This document shows, in pieces, positions 1-5,791 of a DNA stretch of 7,408 nucleotides (position 1 is its first letter; each line of letters opens with the position of its first letter). The notes under the pieces are model-generated. The model was not told where the DNA came from, did no database searches, and was given only the letters and a program-made list of their open reading frames with translations. The DNA lies in contig WLIH01000118.1 in assembly GCA_009702305.1 (NCBI GenBank), positions 1 to 7,408 of the forward strand. Reading direction: 5' to 3'. The translations under genes were made by a program, and so were the position numbers. The DNA comes from Actinomycetota bacterium (GTDB lineage Bacteria > Actinomycetota > Actinomycetes > Propionibacteriales > Nocardioidaceae).

Positions 1-326
1 CCGGCCAGCACGTTGTCGTAGATCGACATCGTGGGGAAGGGGTTGGGTCGCTGGAAGACCATCCCGATCTGGCGTCGTACGGCGACCGGGTCGATGCCCG
101 GGTCGTAGAGCGACTGGCCGTCGACGACGACCTTGCCCTCGACCCGCGCGCCCGGGATCACCTCGTGCATGCGGTTCAGCGACCGCAGGAAGGTCGACTT
201 GCCGCACCCGGAGGGGCCGATGAACGCGGTGACGGAGCGCGCCTTGATCGTCATGTTGACGCCCTGCACGGCGAGGAAGTCGCCGTAGTAGATGTCGAGG
301 TCGGAGACGTCGATGCTCTTGGCCAT
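1..326 (-). CDS. pstB: Phosphate ABC transporter ATP-binding protein PstB (partial, N-terminal part)
   Basis: PstB is the cytoplasmic ATPase that powers phosphate import through PstC and PstA. About 108 N-terminal residues are visible; the rest, including the signature motif, Walker B and the switch histidine, lies past the left edge (the family is usually about 250-260 residues). I translated this reading frame by hand. It begins [20 protein letters not shown], with the A-loop tyrosines at residues 13-14. Walker A is GPSGCGKST at residues 37-45, followed by the NRM segment typical of PstB. The Q-loop is in [10 protein letters not shown], with Gln92. The QRPNPFP string separates PstB from other ABC ATPases. 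The ATG at 326-324 is chosen because AGGAG at 343-339 lies upstream and overlaps the pstA stop codon. It is the last gene of the visible pstSCAB operon; phoU often follows but is not in view. Confidence 0.97.
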   Translation of the reverse strand, partial: MAKSIDVSDLDIYYGDFLAVQGVNMTIKARSVTAFIGPSGCGKSTFLRSLNRMHEVIPGARVEGKVVVDGQSLYDPGIDPVAVRRQIGMVFQRPNPFPTMSIYDNVLA

Positions 327-338
327 GGTGGTGTTCTG

Positions 339-343
339 CTCCT
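339..343 (-). promoter_or_regulatory. Ribosome binding site of pstB overlapping the pstA stop
   Basis: On the minus strand AGGAG overlaps the TAG stop of pstA (344-342) and lies 12 nt before the pstB ATG. The spacing is longer than ideal. Because the site overlaps the end of pstA, translation of the two genes is probably coupled. Confidence 0.6.
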
Positions 344-1397
344 AGCGCCCGGTCTTGGGGGCGAAGATCTTGCCGATGATGCGGGCGACGATGTTCAGGA
401 TCATGACGATGAGGATCAGCACGAGCGCCCCACCCCACGCGTAGCTCAGGCCCTTGGGCGTCGAGTACGTGTACTGCTGGTAGATGAAGACGGGCAGGGT
501 GGTCATCCGGCCGTCGAACAGGTTGGTGTTGACCGAGTCGGTGGCGCCGGCGACGACCAGCAGCGGCGCGGTCTCGCCGATGATGCGCGAGATCGCGAGC
601 ACGACGCCGGTCACGATGCCGCCCAGGCAGGTCGGCAGCACGACCTTCGCGATGGTGCGCCACTTCGGCACGCCGAGGGCGTACGACGCCTCGCGCAGGT
701 CGTCGGGCACCAGGCGCAGCATCTCCTCGGTGGAGCGGACCACCGTCGGGATCATCAGCAGCGACAGGGCGACCGAGCCGCCGAAGCCGAAGCGGATCGA
801 CGGGCCGAGGATCAGCACGAAGAGCGAGAGCGCGAAGAGGCCGGCGACGATGGACGGGATGCCCGTCATCACGTCGACGAGGAAGGTGAGGATCCGCGCC
901 AGGCGCTTGCCCTTGCCGTACTCGATCAGGTAGATCGCGGCGAAGATGCCGATCGGCACCGAGATCAGCGCCGCCATGCCGGTGACCAGCAGGGTGCCGA
1001 GCAGGGCGTGGTAGAGCCCGCCCTGGGCGTCTCCGATGACATTGCGCATCGAGTAGGTCAAGAAGTCCGGGCTGACCGTCGACATGCCCTCGCGCACCAC
1101 GGTGACCACCAGCCAGATCAGCGGCACCAGGGCGATCAGGAACGTCGTCCACACCAGGCTCGTGGCGAGCCGGTCGACGGCGGCGCGCCGGCTCTCGATC
1201 AGCGCCGACCAGACGGGCAGCACGATCAGGAAGACCACGAACGCCGCGAACACGCCGAGCGCGAGGCTCGCACCGAAGATCCAGAGCAGAGCACCGATGC
1301 CGGCGGAGCCGACGGCGACCAGCAGCGGAGCCCAGGACGGCAGCCGCGGCTCGACCAGCACGACGTCCGGCGTGCGAGTCGCCTCGAGCGTGCTCAT
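342..1397 (-). CDS. pstA: Phosphate ABC transporter permease PstA
   Basis: PstA is one of the two membrane subunits that form the phosphate channel with PstC. The protein has 351 residues and is rich in hydrophobic segments. The permease-ATPase coupling (EAA) loop is at about residues 231-255 (DDLREASYALGVPKW, then VVLP), followed by ISRIIGETAPLL, a typical PstA sequence. The phosphate permease core starts around residue 75. Before it are two extra hydrophobic segments (about 23-41 and 43-62), making the protein longer than the roughly 300-residue E. coli form, with about eight predicted membrane spans. The frame stays open to a GTG at 1433, but the ATG at 1397 is preferred. It forms a 4-bp ATGA overlap with the pstC stop and has AGGAT 6 nt upstream. 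That indicates translational coupling to pstC. Confidence 0.96.
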   Translation of the reverse strand: MSTLEATRTPDVVLVEPRLPSWAPLLVAVGSAGIGALLWIFGASLALGVFAAFVVFLIVLPVWSALIESRRAAVDRLATSLVWTTFLIALVPLIWLVVTVVREGMSTVSPDFLTYSMRNVIGDAQGGLYHALLGTLLVTGMAALISVPIGIFAAIYLIEYGKGKRLARILTFLVDVMTGIPSIVAGLFALSLFVLILGPSIRFGFGGSVALSLLMIPTVVRSTEEMLRLVPDDLREASYALGVPKWRTIAKVVLPTCLGGIVTGVVLAISRIIGETAPLLVVAGATDSVNTNLFDGRMTTLPVFIYQQYTYSTPKGLSYAWGGALVLILIVMILNIVARIIGKIFAPKTGR

Positions 1398-2344
1398 CGC
1401 GCCATCCTGCGCTGGCTGCGACCGGCGACCCACCGGGCGAGGAAGTTGATCGCGAAGGTGAACGCGAAGAGCACGAGGCCGGTGGCGATCAGGACGGCCT
1501 GCTTGTCGGGCGAGGCCTCCTTGTAGTTGACCGCGATGTTGGAGGCGATGGTGGCGGGGTTCTCACCCGAGATCAGGTTGAGGGTGACGATCGGCTTGGC
1601 CGAGAGCACCATCGCGACGGCCATCGTCTCGCCGAGCGCACGGCCCAGGCCGAGCATCACGGCCGAGATCATGCCGGAGCGCGCATAGGGGAAGACCGTC
1701 ATCCGGATCATCTCCCACCGGGTCGCACCGAGGGCGAGTGCCGCCTCCTCGTGCAGCCGCGGGGTCTGCGCGAAGACCTCGCGCGAGATGGCGGTGATGA
1801 TCGGCAGGATCATGATCGCGAGGACCAGCCCGGCGGTCAGGATCGTGCGACCCGACGCGGACGGCGGCCCGGCGAAGAAGGGCAGGAAGCCGAGGTAGTC
1901 GTGCAACCAGACCTGGATGCTGCCGACGTGCTGGGCGAGCTCGCGGCCACCCCAGAGGCCGTAGACGACCGACGGCACGGCGGCGAGCAGGTCGATCAGG
2001 TACGCCACCGGCGTGGCGATCCGGCGCGGCGCGTAGTGCGAGATGAACAGCGCGATGCCGATGGCGAGCGGCACGGCGAAGATGATGGCGATGATCGCGG
2101 CCAGCACCGTGCCGAAGATCAGCGGGCCGACGTACCCGAGGAAGCTCGTCGCCGGTGAGTAGAGCCCCTCGTCGACCGACAGTCCCGGGTAGCCCTCGAT
2201 CGCCAGGAAGGCGAACACGCCGGCCAGGGCCAGCATGATCACGCCACCCGAGCCCACGGCGATCCCGCGGAAGACGCGATCACCCAGCGCCTGGGGTGTC
2301 TTGGCCGCCCGCTCGGTCTCGGGCGGGCTCTGGGTCACGGACAC
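1394..2344 (-). CDS. pstC: Phosphate ABC transporter permease PstC
   Basis: PstC is the partner of PstA in the phosphate channel. With the start chosen here it has 316 residues, close to the family norm. It has a short polar N-terminus, then about six membrane segments (roughly 27-50, 74-102, 110-130, 168-187, 222-248 and 283-305). The coupling loop is LHEEAALALGATRWEM at about residues 197-212, followed by GLGRALGETMAVAMV, a PstC hallmark. The frame stays open to a GTG at 2398, but no ribosome binding site precedes that codon. AGGAG at about 2349-2353 lies 4 nt before the GTG at 2344, and another in-frame GTG follows at 2338 (10 nt spacing), so the start is uncertain by two codons. The TGA stop at 1396-1394 overlaps the pstA ATG. 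Confidence 0.95.
   Translation of the reverse strand: MSVTQSPPETERAAKTPQALGDRVFRGIAVGSGGVIMLALAGVFAFLAIEGYPGLSVDEGLYSPATSFLGYVGPLIFGTVLAAIIAIIFAVPLAIGIALFISHYAPRRIATPVAYLIDLLAAVPSVVYGLWGGRELAQHVGSIQVWLHDYLGFLPFFAGPPSASGRTILTAGLVLAIMILPIITAISREVFAQTPRLHEEAALALGATRWEMIRMTVFPYARSGMISAVMLGLGRALGETMAVAMVLSAKPIVTLNLISGENPATIASNIAVNYKEASPDKQAVLIATGLVLFAFTFAINFLARWVAGRSQRRMAR
1404..1408 (-). promoter_or_regulatory. Ribosome binding site of pstA inside the pstC 3' end
   Basis: AGGAT on the minus strand ends 6 nt before the ATG at 1397-1395. It lies inside the last codons of pstC and supports the 1397 start over the upstream GTG at 1433. Confidence 0.6.
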
Positions 2345-2403
2345 GGGACTCCTGTCTGGTGCAACGGGCGGTGCTGCGGCGAGTGTGCCGCTCCCCACGC
2401 GTT

Positions 2404-2437
2404 CGTGCGGCGGCCGGTATGGACCGGCCGCCGCACG
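2404..2437 (-). terminator. Perfect 15-bp hairpin between pstS and pstC (attenuator or mRNA stabiliser)
   Basis: The arm CGTGCGGCGGCCGGT (2404-2418) is followed by a 4-base loop and its exact reverse complement (2423-2437). The element starts about 24 bp after the pstS stop and ends about 60 bp before the pstC start. No run of T follows on the minus strand, so it is not a textbook intrinsic terminator. It more likely causes partial termination, or protects the 3' end of a pstS-only transcript. Either would yield more PstS than PstCAB, the usual need for a binding-protein-dependent importer. The structure is read directly; the role is inferred. Confidence 0.8.
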
Positions 2438-2460
2438 TCAGGCGTGGATCGCGGCACGGA

Positions 2461-3573
2461 TCACTGGGCGGTGATGCCCTCGAGGATCGCGAGCGCGTCG
2501 GCCTGGACACCGGCGTCGAGCGGCGCGGAGCCTGCCTCGGCGTTGGCGGCCTCCTGGCCCTCGGGCGAGATGACGTACTCGAGGTAGGCCTTCACGACCT
2601 CGGCCTGGTCGGCCGGGTAGGTCTGGCAGGCCAGCAGGTACGACACCAGGATGACCGGGTAGGCGCCCGACTCGGTGGTGGCGCGGTCGATGTCGAAGGC
2701 CATGTCCGTAGGCGCGTTGCCCTCGGTCAGAGGCGAGATCGCCAGGGTCTTCGCCGCGCCGTCCGTGGACGGCGCGTTGAAGTCCGAGCCGACCTTGACC
2801 GAGACGACGCCGAGGTCGCCCGCGGCGCTGGCGTCGGCGTACGCGATGTAGCCCTCATTGTCGGTGACCAGGCCGGTGACGCCCGAGGTGCCCTCGGCCG
2901 CCTCGCCGCCGGAGATGTCGGAGGGCCACTCGCCGTCCGGCTCGAAGCTCCAGCCGCCAGCGGCCTCGAGGTACTTCGTGAAGTTCTCCGTCGTGCCCGA
3001 GTCGTCGGAGCGGTGCACCGGCACGATGTCGCTCGACGGGAGGTCGGCGTCGGGGTTGTCGGCGACGATCGCCTGGTCGTCCCAGGCCGTGATCGAGCCG
3101 TCGAAGATGCCGGTGAGCACCTCGGCCGAGAGGTTCAGAGAGTCGATGCCGGGCAGGTTGAAGACCACGGCGATCGGGCTGACGTACGCCGGCACCTGGA
3201 TGACGTCGGAGCCACCGCAGCGCTCCTTGGCAGCGGTGAGCTCGCCCTCCTCGTCGGTGATCGGCGAGTCGGTGCCTGCGAAGAGGTAGGCCTCGTTGAT
3301 GAAGTTCTCACGACCGGTGCCGGAGCCGACCGGGTCGTAGTTGATGGTCACGTCGGGGTTCGCGGTCTGGAAGCCGGCTCGCCAGGCGGCCTGGGCCTTC
3401 TCCTGCGAGGTGGCGCCGCCGCCGGCGAGGTCGCCGGAGAGGCCGGTGGCAGCGTCGCTGCTGCCGCCGTCGGTGCTGGGGGTCTCCTCGTTGCCCGCGC
3501 CACACGCGGACAACAGCAGCGCGAGCGCTGCGATACCGGGGACGACGGCACGACGGATGGAAGTGCTGTTCAC
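2461..3573 (-). CDS. pstS: Phosphate-binding lipoprotein PstS
   Basis: PstS captures inorganic phosphate outside the membrane and delivers it to PstCAB. The protein has 370 residues. It starts with a lipoprotein signal: positive residues at 7-8, a hydrophobic stretch at about 9-22, and a lipobox LSAC with the lipid-anchored Cys24. A Gly/Ser/Thr-rich linker runs to about residue 50. The binding domain begins GGGATSQEKAQAAW (about 51-64). Ligand-region motifs include VGSGTGREN (82-90), GTDSPI (100-105) and HRSDDSGTTENF (187-198); the last matches the family's phosphate-contacting SGTT loop. The C-terminal YLEYVISPEGQ is also typical. The start is a GTG, supported by AGGAG 6 nt upstream (3580-3584). 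It is the first gene of the operon, sits behind a PHO box, and is followed by a hairpin. Confidence 0.97.
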   Translation of the reverse strand: MNSTSIRRAVVPGIAALALLLSACGAGNEETPSTDGGSSDAATGLSGDLAGGGATSQEKAQAAWRAGFQTANPDVTINYDPVGSGTGRENFINEAYLFAGTDSPITDEEGELTAAKERCGGSDVIQVPAYVSPIAVVFNLPGIDSLNLSAEVLTGIFDGSITAWDDQAIVADNPDADLPSSDIVPVHRSDDSGTTENFTKYLEAAGGWSFEPDGEWPSDISGGEAAEGTSGVTGLVTDNEGYIAYADASAAGDLGVVSVKVGSDFNAPSTDGAAKTLAISPLTEGNAPTDMAFDIDRATTESGAYPVILVSYLLACQTYPADQAEVVKAYLEYVISPEGQEAANAEAGSAPLDAGVQADALAILEGITAQ

Positions 3574-3579
3574 TTCTGT

Positions 3580-3584
3580 CTCCT
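3580..3584 (-). promoter_or_regulatory. Ribosome binding site of pstS
   Basis: AGGAG on the minus strand lies 6 nt before the GTG at 3573-3571. The good spacing fixes this non-ATG start. Confidence 0.75.
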
Positions 3585-3611
3585 GAGTCTTCTCATGGCT
3601 GGACGAGAGGG

Positions 3612-3617
3612 ACGCTA
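3612..3617 (-). promoter_or_regulatory. Possible -10 element of the pstS promoter
   Basis: TAGCGT on the minus strand fits the actinobacterial TANNNT pattern and would give a leader of about 30-40 nt. No good -35 lies 17 bp upstream, as expected for an activator-dependent promoter. It is about 31 bp from the PHO box, farther than usual, so this is tentative. Confidence 0.25.
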
Positions 3618-3618
3618 G

Positions 3619-3639
3619 GGAGCCCAGATGACCGGCTCC
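3619..3639. repeat. Inverted repeat GGAGCC-N9-GGCTCC in the pstS leader or promoter
   Basis: A 6-bp perfect dyad has a 9-base spacer, between the PHO box and the pstS ribosome binding site. It could be a protein binding site or a small RNA hairpin in the leader. A 6-bp dyad can occur by chance in GC-rich DNA, so the functional claim is weak. Confidence 0.35.
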
Positions 3640-3648
3640 GGGGACGAG

Positions 3649-3670
3649 GGTGAACGAGCGGTGAACTCGA
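3649..3670 (-). promoter_or_regulatory. PHO box (PhoP binding site) upstream of pstS
   Basis: On the minus strand two GTTCACC cores (3666-3660 and 3655-3649) are spaced exactly 11 bp apart, as GTTCACCGCTC followed by GTTCACCCTCG. This is the direct-repeat layout known for PhoP boxes in Streptomyces and related actinobacteria (11-bp units with a core close to G[G/T]TCA). The position, about 76 bp before the pstS start, and the nature of the operon fit phosphate-starvation induction by PhoR-PhoP. The coordinates cover the two repeat units approximately. Confidence 0.8.
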
Positions 3671-3751
3671 TCCGCCCATTCGATGTCGCTCAGTCGGGCA
3701 CGCGACGTACATCACGTGAACACGGCCGCGGAGGGCCTCCCCGCTCTTGAC

Positions 3752-4612
3752 TCAGCGCGGCTGATGACGCTCGGTGGCCACGACGCGGCCCTTGCGCAGG
3801 TGCAGGACGCAGATCTCGCCGAGAGCGAGCCCCGGGTCGGGGATCCCGAGCGCGTCGAAGGCCAACGGGAGCACCGGCCGGTGGGTGCACACGGCGAGCC
3901 CGCGACGGGTGTCGTCGCCCCTCGTGACGAGGTCCTCGACCAGGCTGCGGACCGCCTTGGCTGTGCAGTCCTCCTCGGAGAGCCTGCGCTGTCGCTCGAT
4001 CTCGAGGCCGACGGTCTCGGAGTACGGCGCAAGCGTCTCGAGGCAGCGCGTGCTCGTGGAGGAGACGAGCGCGGAGACGTCGTACGCCGCCAGCACCGGC
4101 ACCAGCGCGAGCGCCTGCGCCCGGCCGGCGACGACGAGCGGGCGGACCCGGTCGTCGCGACGCCAGGCCGCCCGCGAGCGGGACGCGCCGTGGCGCACGA
4201 CGACCAGCGCCTGCGTGCGTCGGCGCAGCGTCCAGGCCTCGCGCAGGGTGTCGCGATCGTGGGGGTAGGTGAGCCGGGTCAGCGCCTCGTCGTAGGGCAC
4301 CCACGCGACCGCGTCGATCTCGCTGTTGACCTCGTAGCTGCTGACGTCGTCGGAGCCGACCGCGCGACCCACCCAGTAGTGCACGGTCTTCATCCGGTGG
4401 GCCACGGGGTAGCGCTGGCTGCCGAGCGGCGGACCGAGCCGGACGTGCACCCCGGTCTCCTCCTCGACCTCGCGCACAGCCGCGGTGGTCGCATGCTCGC
4501 CCGGATCGAGCTTGCCTTTGGGGAAGGCCCAGTCGTCGTACCGCTCCCGGTGCACCAGCAGCACCTCGCGCCCGGGTCGGAACACCACAGCGCCCGCGGC
4601 GATGACGTCCAT
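3752..4612 (-). CDS. Nudix hydrolase fused to a histidine phosphatase (MutT1-type)
   Basis: This 286-residue protein has two domains. The N-terminal Nudix domain (about 1-130) has a complete Nudix box, Gx5Ex7REVxEETGV, from Gly33 to Val55, with metal-binding glutamates at 48, 51 and 52. The C-terminal domain (about 134-286) is a SixA-like histidine phosphatase. Its phospho-acceptor motif is RHG at 140-142 (His141), with Arg189 in STSTRC, an acidic LSEED at 211-215 and a second catalytic His244 in CTHRP. This is the architecture of mycobacterial MutT1, which hydrolyses oxidised or dinucleotide polyphosphates; the actual substrate here is inferred. An ATG at 4633 is in frame, but the ATG at 4612 (MDVIAAGAVVF) fits homologous Nudix starts better. 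Neither has a strong ribosome binding site, so leaderless translation is possible. It ends 178 bp upstream of pstS on the same strand. Confidence 0.9.
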   Translation of the reverse strand: MDVIAAGAVVFRPGREVLLVHRERYDDWAFPKGKLDPGEHATTAAVREVEEETGVHVRLGPPLGSQRYPVAHRMKTVHYWVGRAVGSDDVSSYEVNSEIDAVAWVPYDEALTRLTYPHDRDTLREAWTLRRRTQALVVVRHGASRSRAAWRRDDRVRPLVVAGRAQALALVPVLAAYDVSALVSSTSTRCLETLAPYSETVGLEIERQRRLSEEDCTAKAVRSLVEDLVTRGDDTRRGLAVCTHRPVLPLAFDALGIPDPGLALGEICVLHLRKGRVVATERHQPR

Positions 4613-4648
4613 GCCCGTAGTCTCACACCACATCTCGACCGATCGATG

Positions 4649-4653
4649 AGGAG
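4649..4653 (+). promoter_or_regulatory. Ribosome binding site of the membrane-anchored protein gene
   Basis: AGGAG (inside GAGGAG) is followed by 9 nt and then the GTG at 4663. The alternative ATG at 4669 would be 15 nt away, so the GTG is preferred. The whole divergent spacer (4613-4662) is only 50 bp and must also hold the promoters of both genes; I cannot assign them. Confidence 0.6.
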
Positions 4654-4662
4654 ACCCGCTCC

Positions 4663-5739
4663 GTGCGCATGCGCATCGTGGTGGCCGCGACGGCGGCCGC
4701 CGTGCTCGTCGTGGTCGCCCTCGCCGTGGTGGTCGGACGCGACTGGTGGCAGGAGCGGGAACGCACCGAGCTGGAGCGGGCGGTGCGGCTGGTGCCGAGC
4801 GACACCGAGCGCTACTCGTGGACGGACTGGACCGGCGTACGCCGGGCGCTCGACACGGACCTGACGGTCGCCTCCACCGGGGAGGAGGTCCGCGCCTTCC
4901 TGGCCGACGGGTTCGAGGCCGATCTGACCTCGACCTCGGCTCTGGTCGACTCGGGCCCGGTGCTGCAGGACTCCTTCGGCTGGTCGCCCGCGACCGTCGA
5001 CTGGGAGCTGTTCGCCCAGGGCGAGGACGGGTCGGCCGACCTGGTGCACCTCTCCGACTCCGTCGACCTCGACGACGTGACCGACCGCCTGGTCGACCTG
5101 GGCTACGAGCGGCCGAGCAGCGACGACGGCATCTGGGCCGGCGGCGAGCAGGTGCTGGCCCAGATCGAGCTGTCCTCCGGTGGCACTCTCACCCCGACGT
5201 TGCAGTACGTCGCCGTGGATGCCGAGCAGCGCCTCCTCGCCTTCAGCGACAACGTGGAGTACCTCCCGACGGCCTTGGCCGCCCTCGGCGAACCCCAGGG
5301 GCGCACCGTCGACGAGGTGGTCGCCGCGGTGGCCGACACGTCGCCGGTGTCGGCGGCGATCTACTCGGGCGACTTCGCCTGCCGCGGGCTCGCGATGGCC
5401 CAGGCCGACGAGGACGACCAGCAGCTGGCGCGCGACCTGATCGCCCGGGCGGGCCCGGTCAACGCGATGACCGGCTTCGCGATGGTGGCCGAGCAGAGCG
5501 GCCACCTCCGGGTGGCGATGTCCTTCGAGAGCGACGATCAGGCCGAGGTCAACGCCGACACCCGCGCGGTGCTGGCCGCCGGCCCCGCCGTCGGACAGGG
5601 CGGCGACTTCGCCGACCGGTTCGAGGTCCTCGAGGTCAGCTCCGACGGCCCGGTCGTGACCCTCGAGCTCGACCCGGTGCCCGATGTGTACGTGCTCTCC
5701 GACCTCAGCACCGGGCCGCTGCTCTTCGCGACCTGCTGA
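4663..5739 (+). CDS. Membrane-anchored extracytoplasmic protein of unknown function
   Basis: I do not recognise this 358-residue protein. A basic MRMR start leads into one hydrophobic segment (about 5-25, Val/Ala-rich), then RDWWQERERTELERA, which looks like a juxtamembrane helix. The rest is a soluble, strongly acidic domain, probably outside the membrane. The anchor lacks a clear lipobox cysteine, so it is more likely a signal anchor than a lipoprotein. Early in the domain is VPSDTERYSWTDWTGVRRAL (43-62), a compact aromatic segment that looks like a conserved feature. There are only two cysteines, Cys240 and the final residue Cys358, which could form a disulfide. The start is a GTG with a good AGGAG. 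It is transcribed away from the Nudix gene and converges on the copper ATPase. Codon use matches its neighbours, so it is a real gene. Confidence 0.85.
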   Translation: MRMRIVVAATAAAVLVVVALAVVVGRDWWQERERTELERAVRLVPSDTERYSWTDWTGVRRALDTDLTVASTGEEVRAFLADGFEADLTSTSALVDSGPVLQDSFGWSPATVDWELFAQGEDGSADLVHLSDSVDLDDVTDRLVDLGYERPSSDDGIWAGGEQVLAQIELSSGGTLTPTLQYVAVDAEQRLLAFSDNVEYLPTALAALGEPQGRTVDEVVAAVADTSPVSAAIYSGDFACRGLAMAQADEDDQQLARDLIARAGPVNAMTGFAMVAEQSGHLRVAMSFESDDQAEVNADTRAVLAAGPAVGQGGDFADRFEVLEVSSDGPVVTLELDPVPDVYVLSDLSTGPLLFATC

Positions 5740-5743
5740 CCGG

Positions 5744-5788
5744 CTGCCCGGGCTGCCCGGACTGCCCGGACCGCCCGGACCGCCCGGA
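5744..5788. repeat. 9-bp tandem repeat (about five units) in the convergent intergenic gap
   Basis: Five direct 9-bp units lie end to end: CTGCCCGGG, two of CTGCCCGGA, then two of CCGCCCGGA. A partial sixth unit runs into the stop codon of the ATPase gene. They fill nearly all of the 52-bp gap between the convergent genes. Within the array CCGGG-CTG-CCCGG (5748-5760) can fold as a small 5-bp hairpin, and other pairings are possible, so it may act as a weak two-way terminator. The repeat structure is read directly; the role is inferred. Confidence 0.8.
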
Positions 5789-5791
5789 CCG

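Noticed and set aside
165..1526. Long plus-strand open frame opposite pstA and pstC
   Set aside because: Its translation is a low-complexity run rich in Arg, Asp, Gln, His and Gly, a typical antisense shadow in GC-rich DNA. The minus strand carries clear permeases.
2296..3618. 440-codon plus-strand open frame opposite pstS
   Set aside because: It is composed mostly of Arg, Gly, Val, Asp and Ala with no motif, while the minus strand has a complete PstS with a lipobox and ligand motifs.
3725..3745. Possible terminator after the Nudix gene
   Set aside because: Only a 4-bp stem (GGAG/CTCC), extended by two further pairs across a bulge, can be drawn and there is no T tract; too weak to call.
4390..5505. 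371-codon minus-strand frame opposite the unknown membrane protein
   Set aside because: Biased composition, and it overlaps the Nudix gene in another frame. The plus-strand gene has a ribosome binding site, a membrane anchor and balanced composition.
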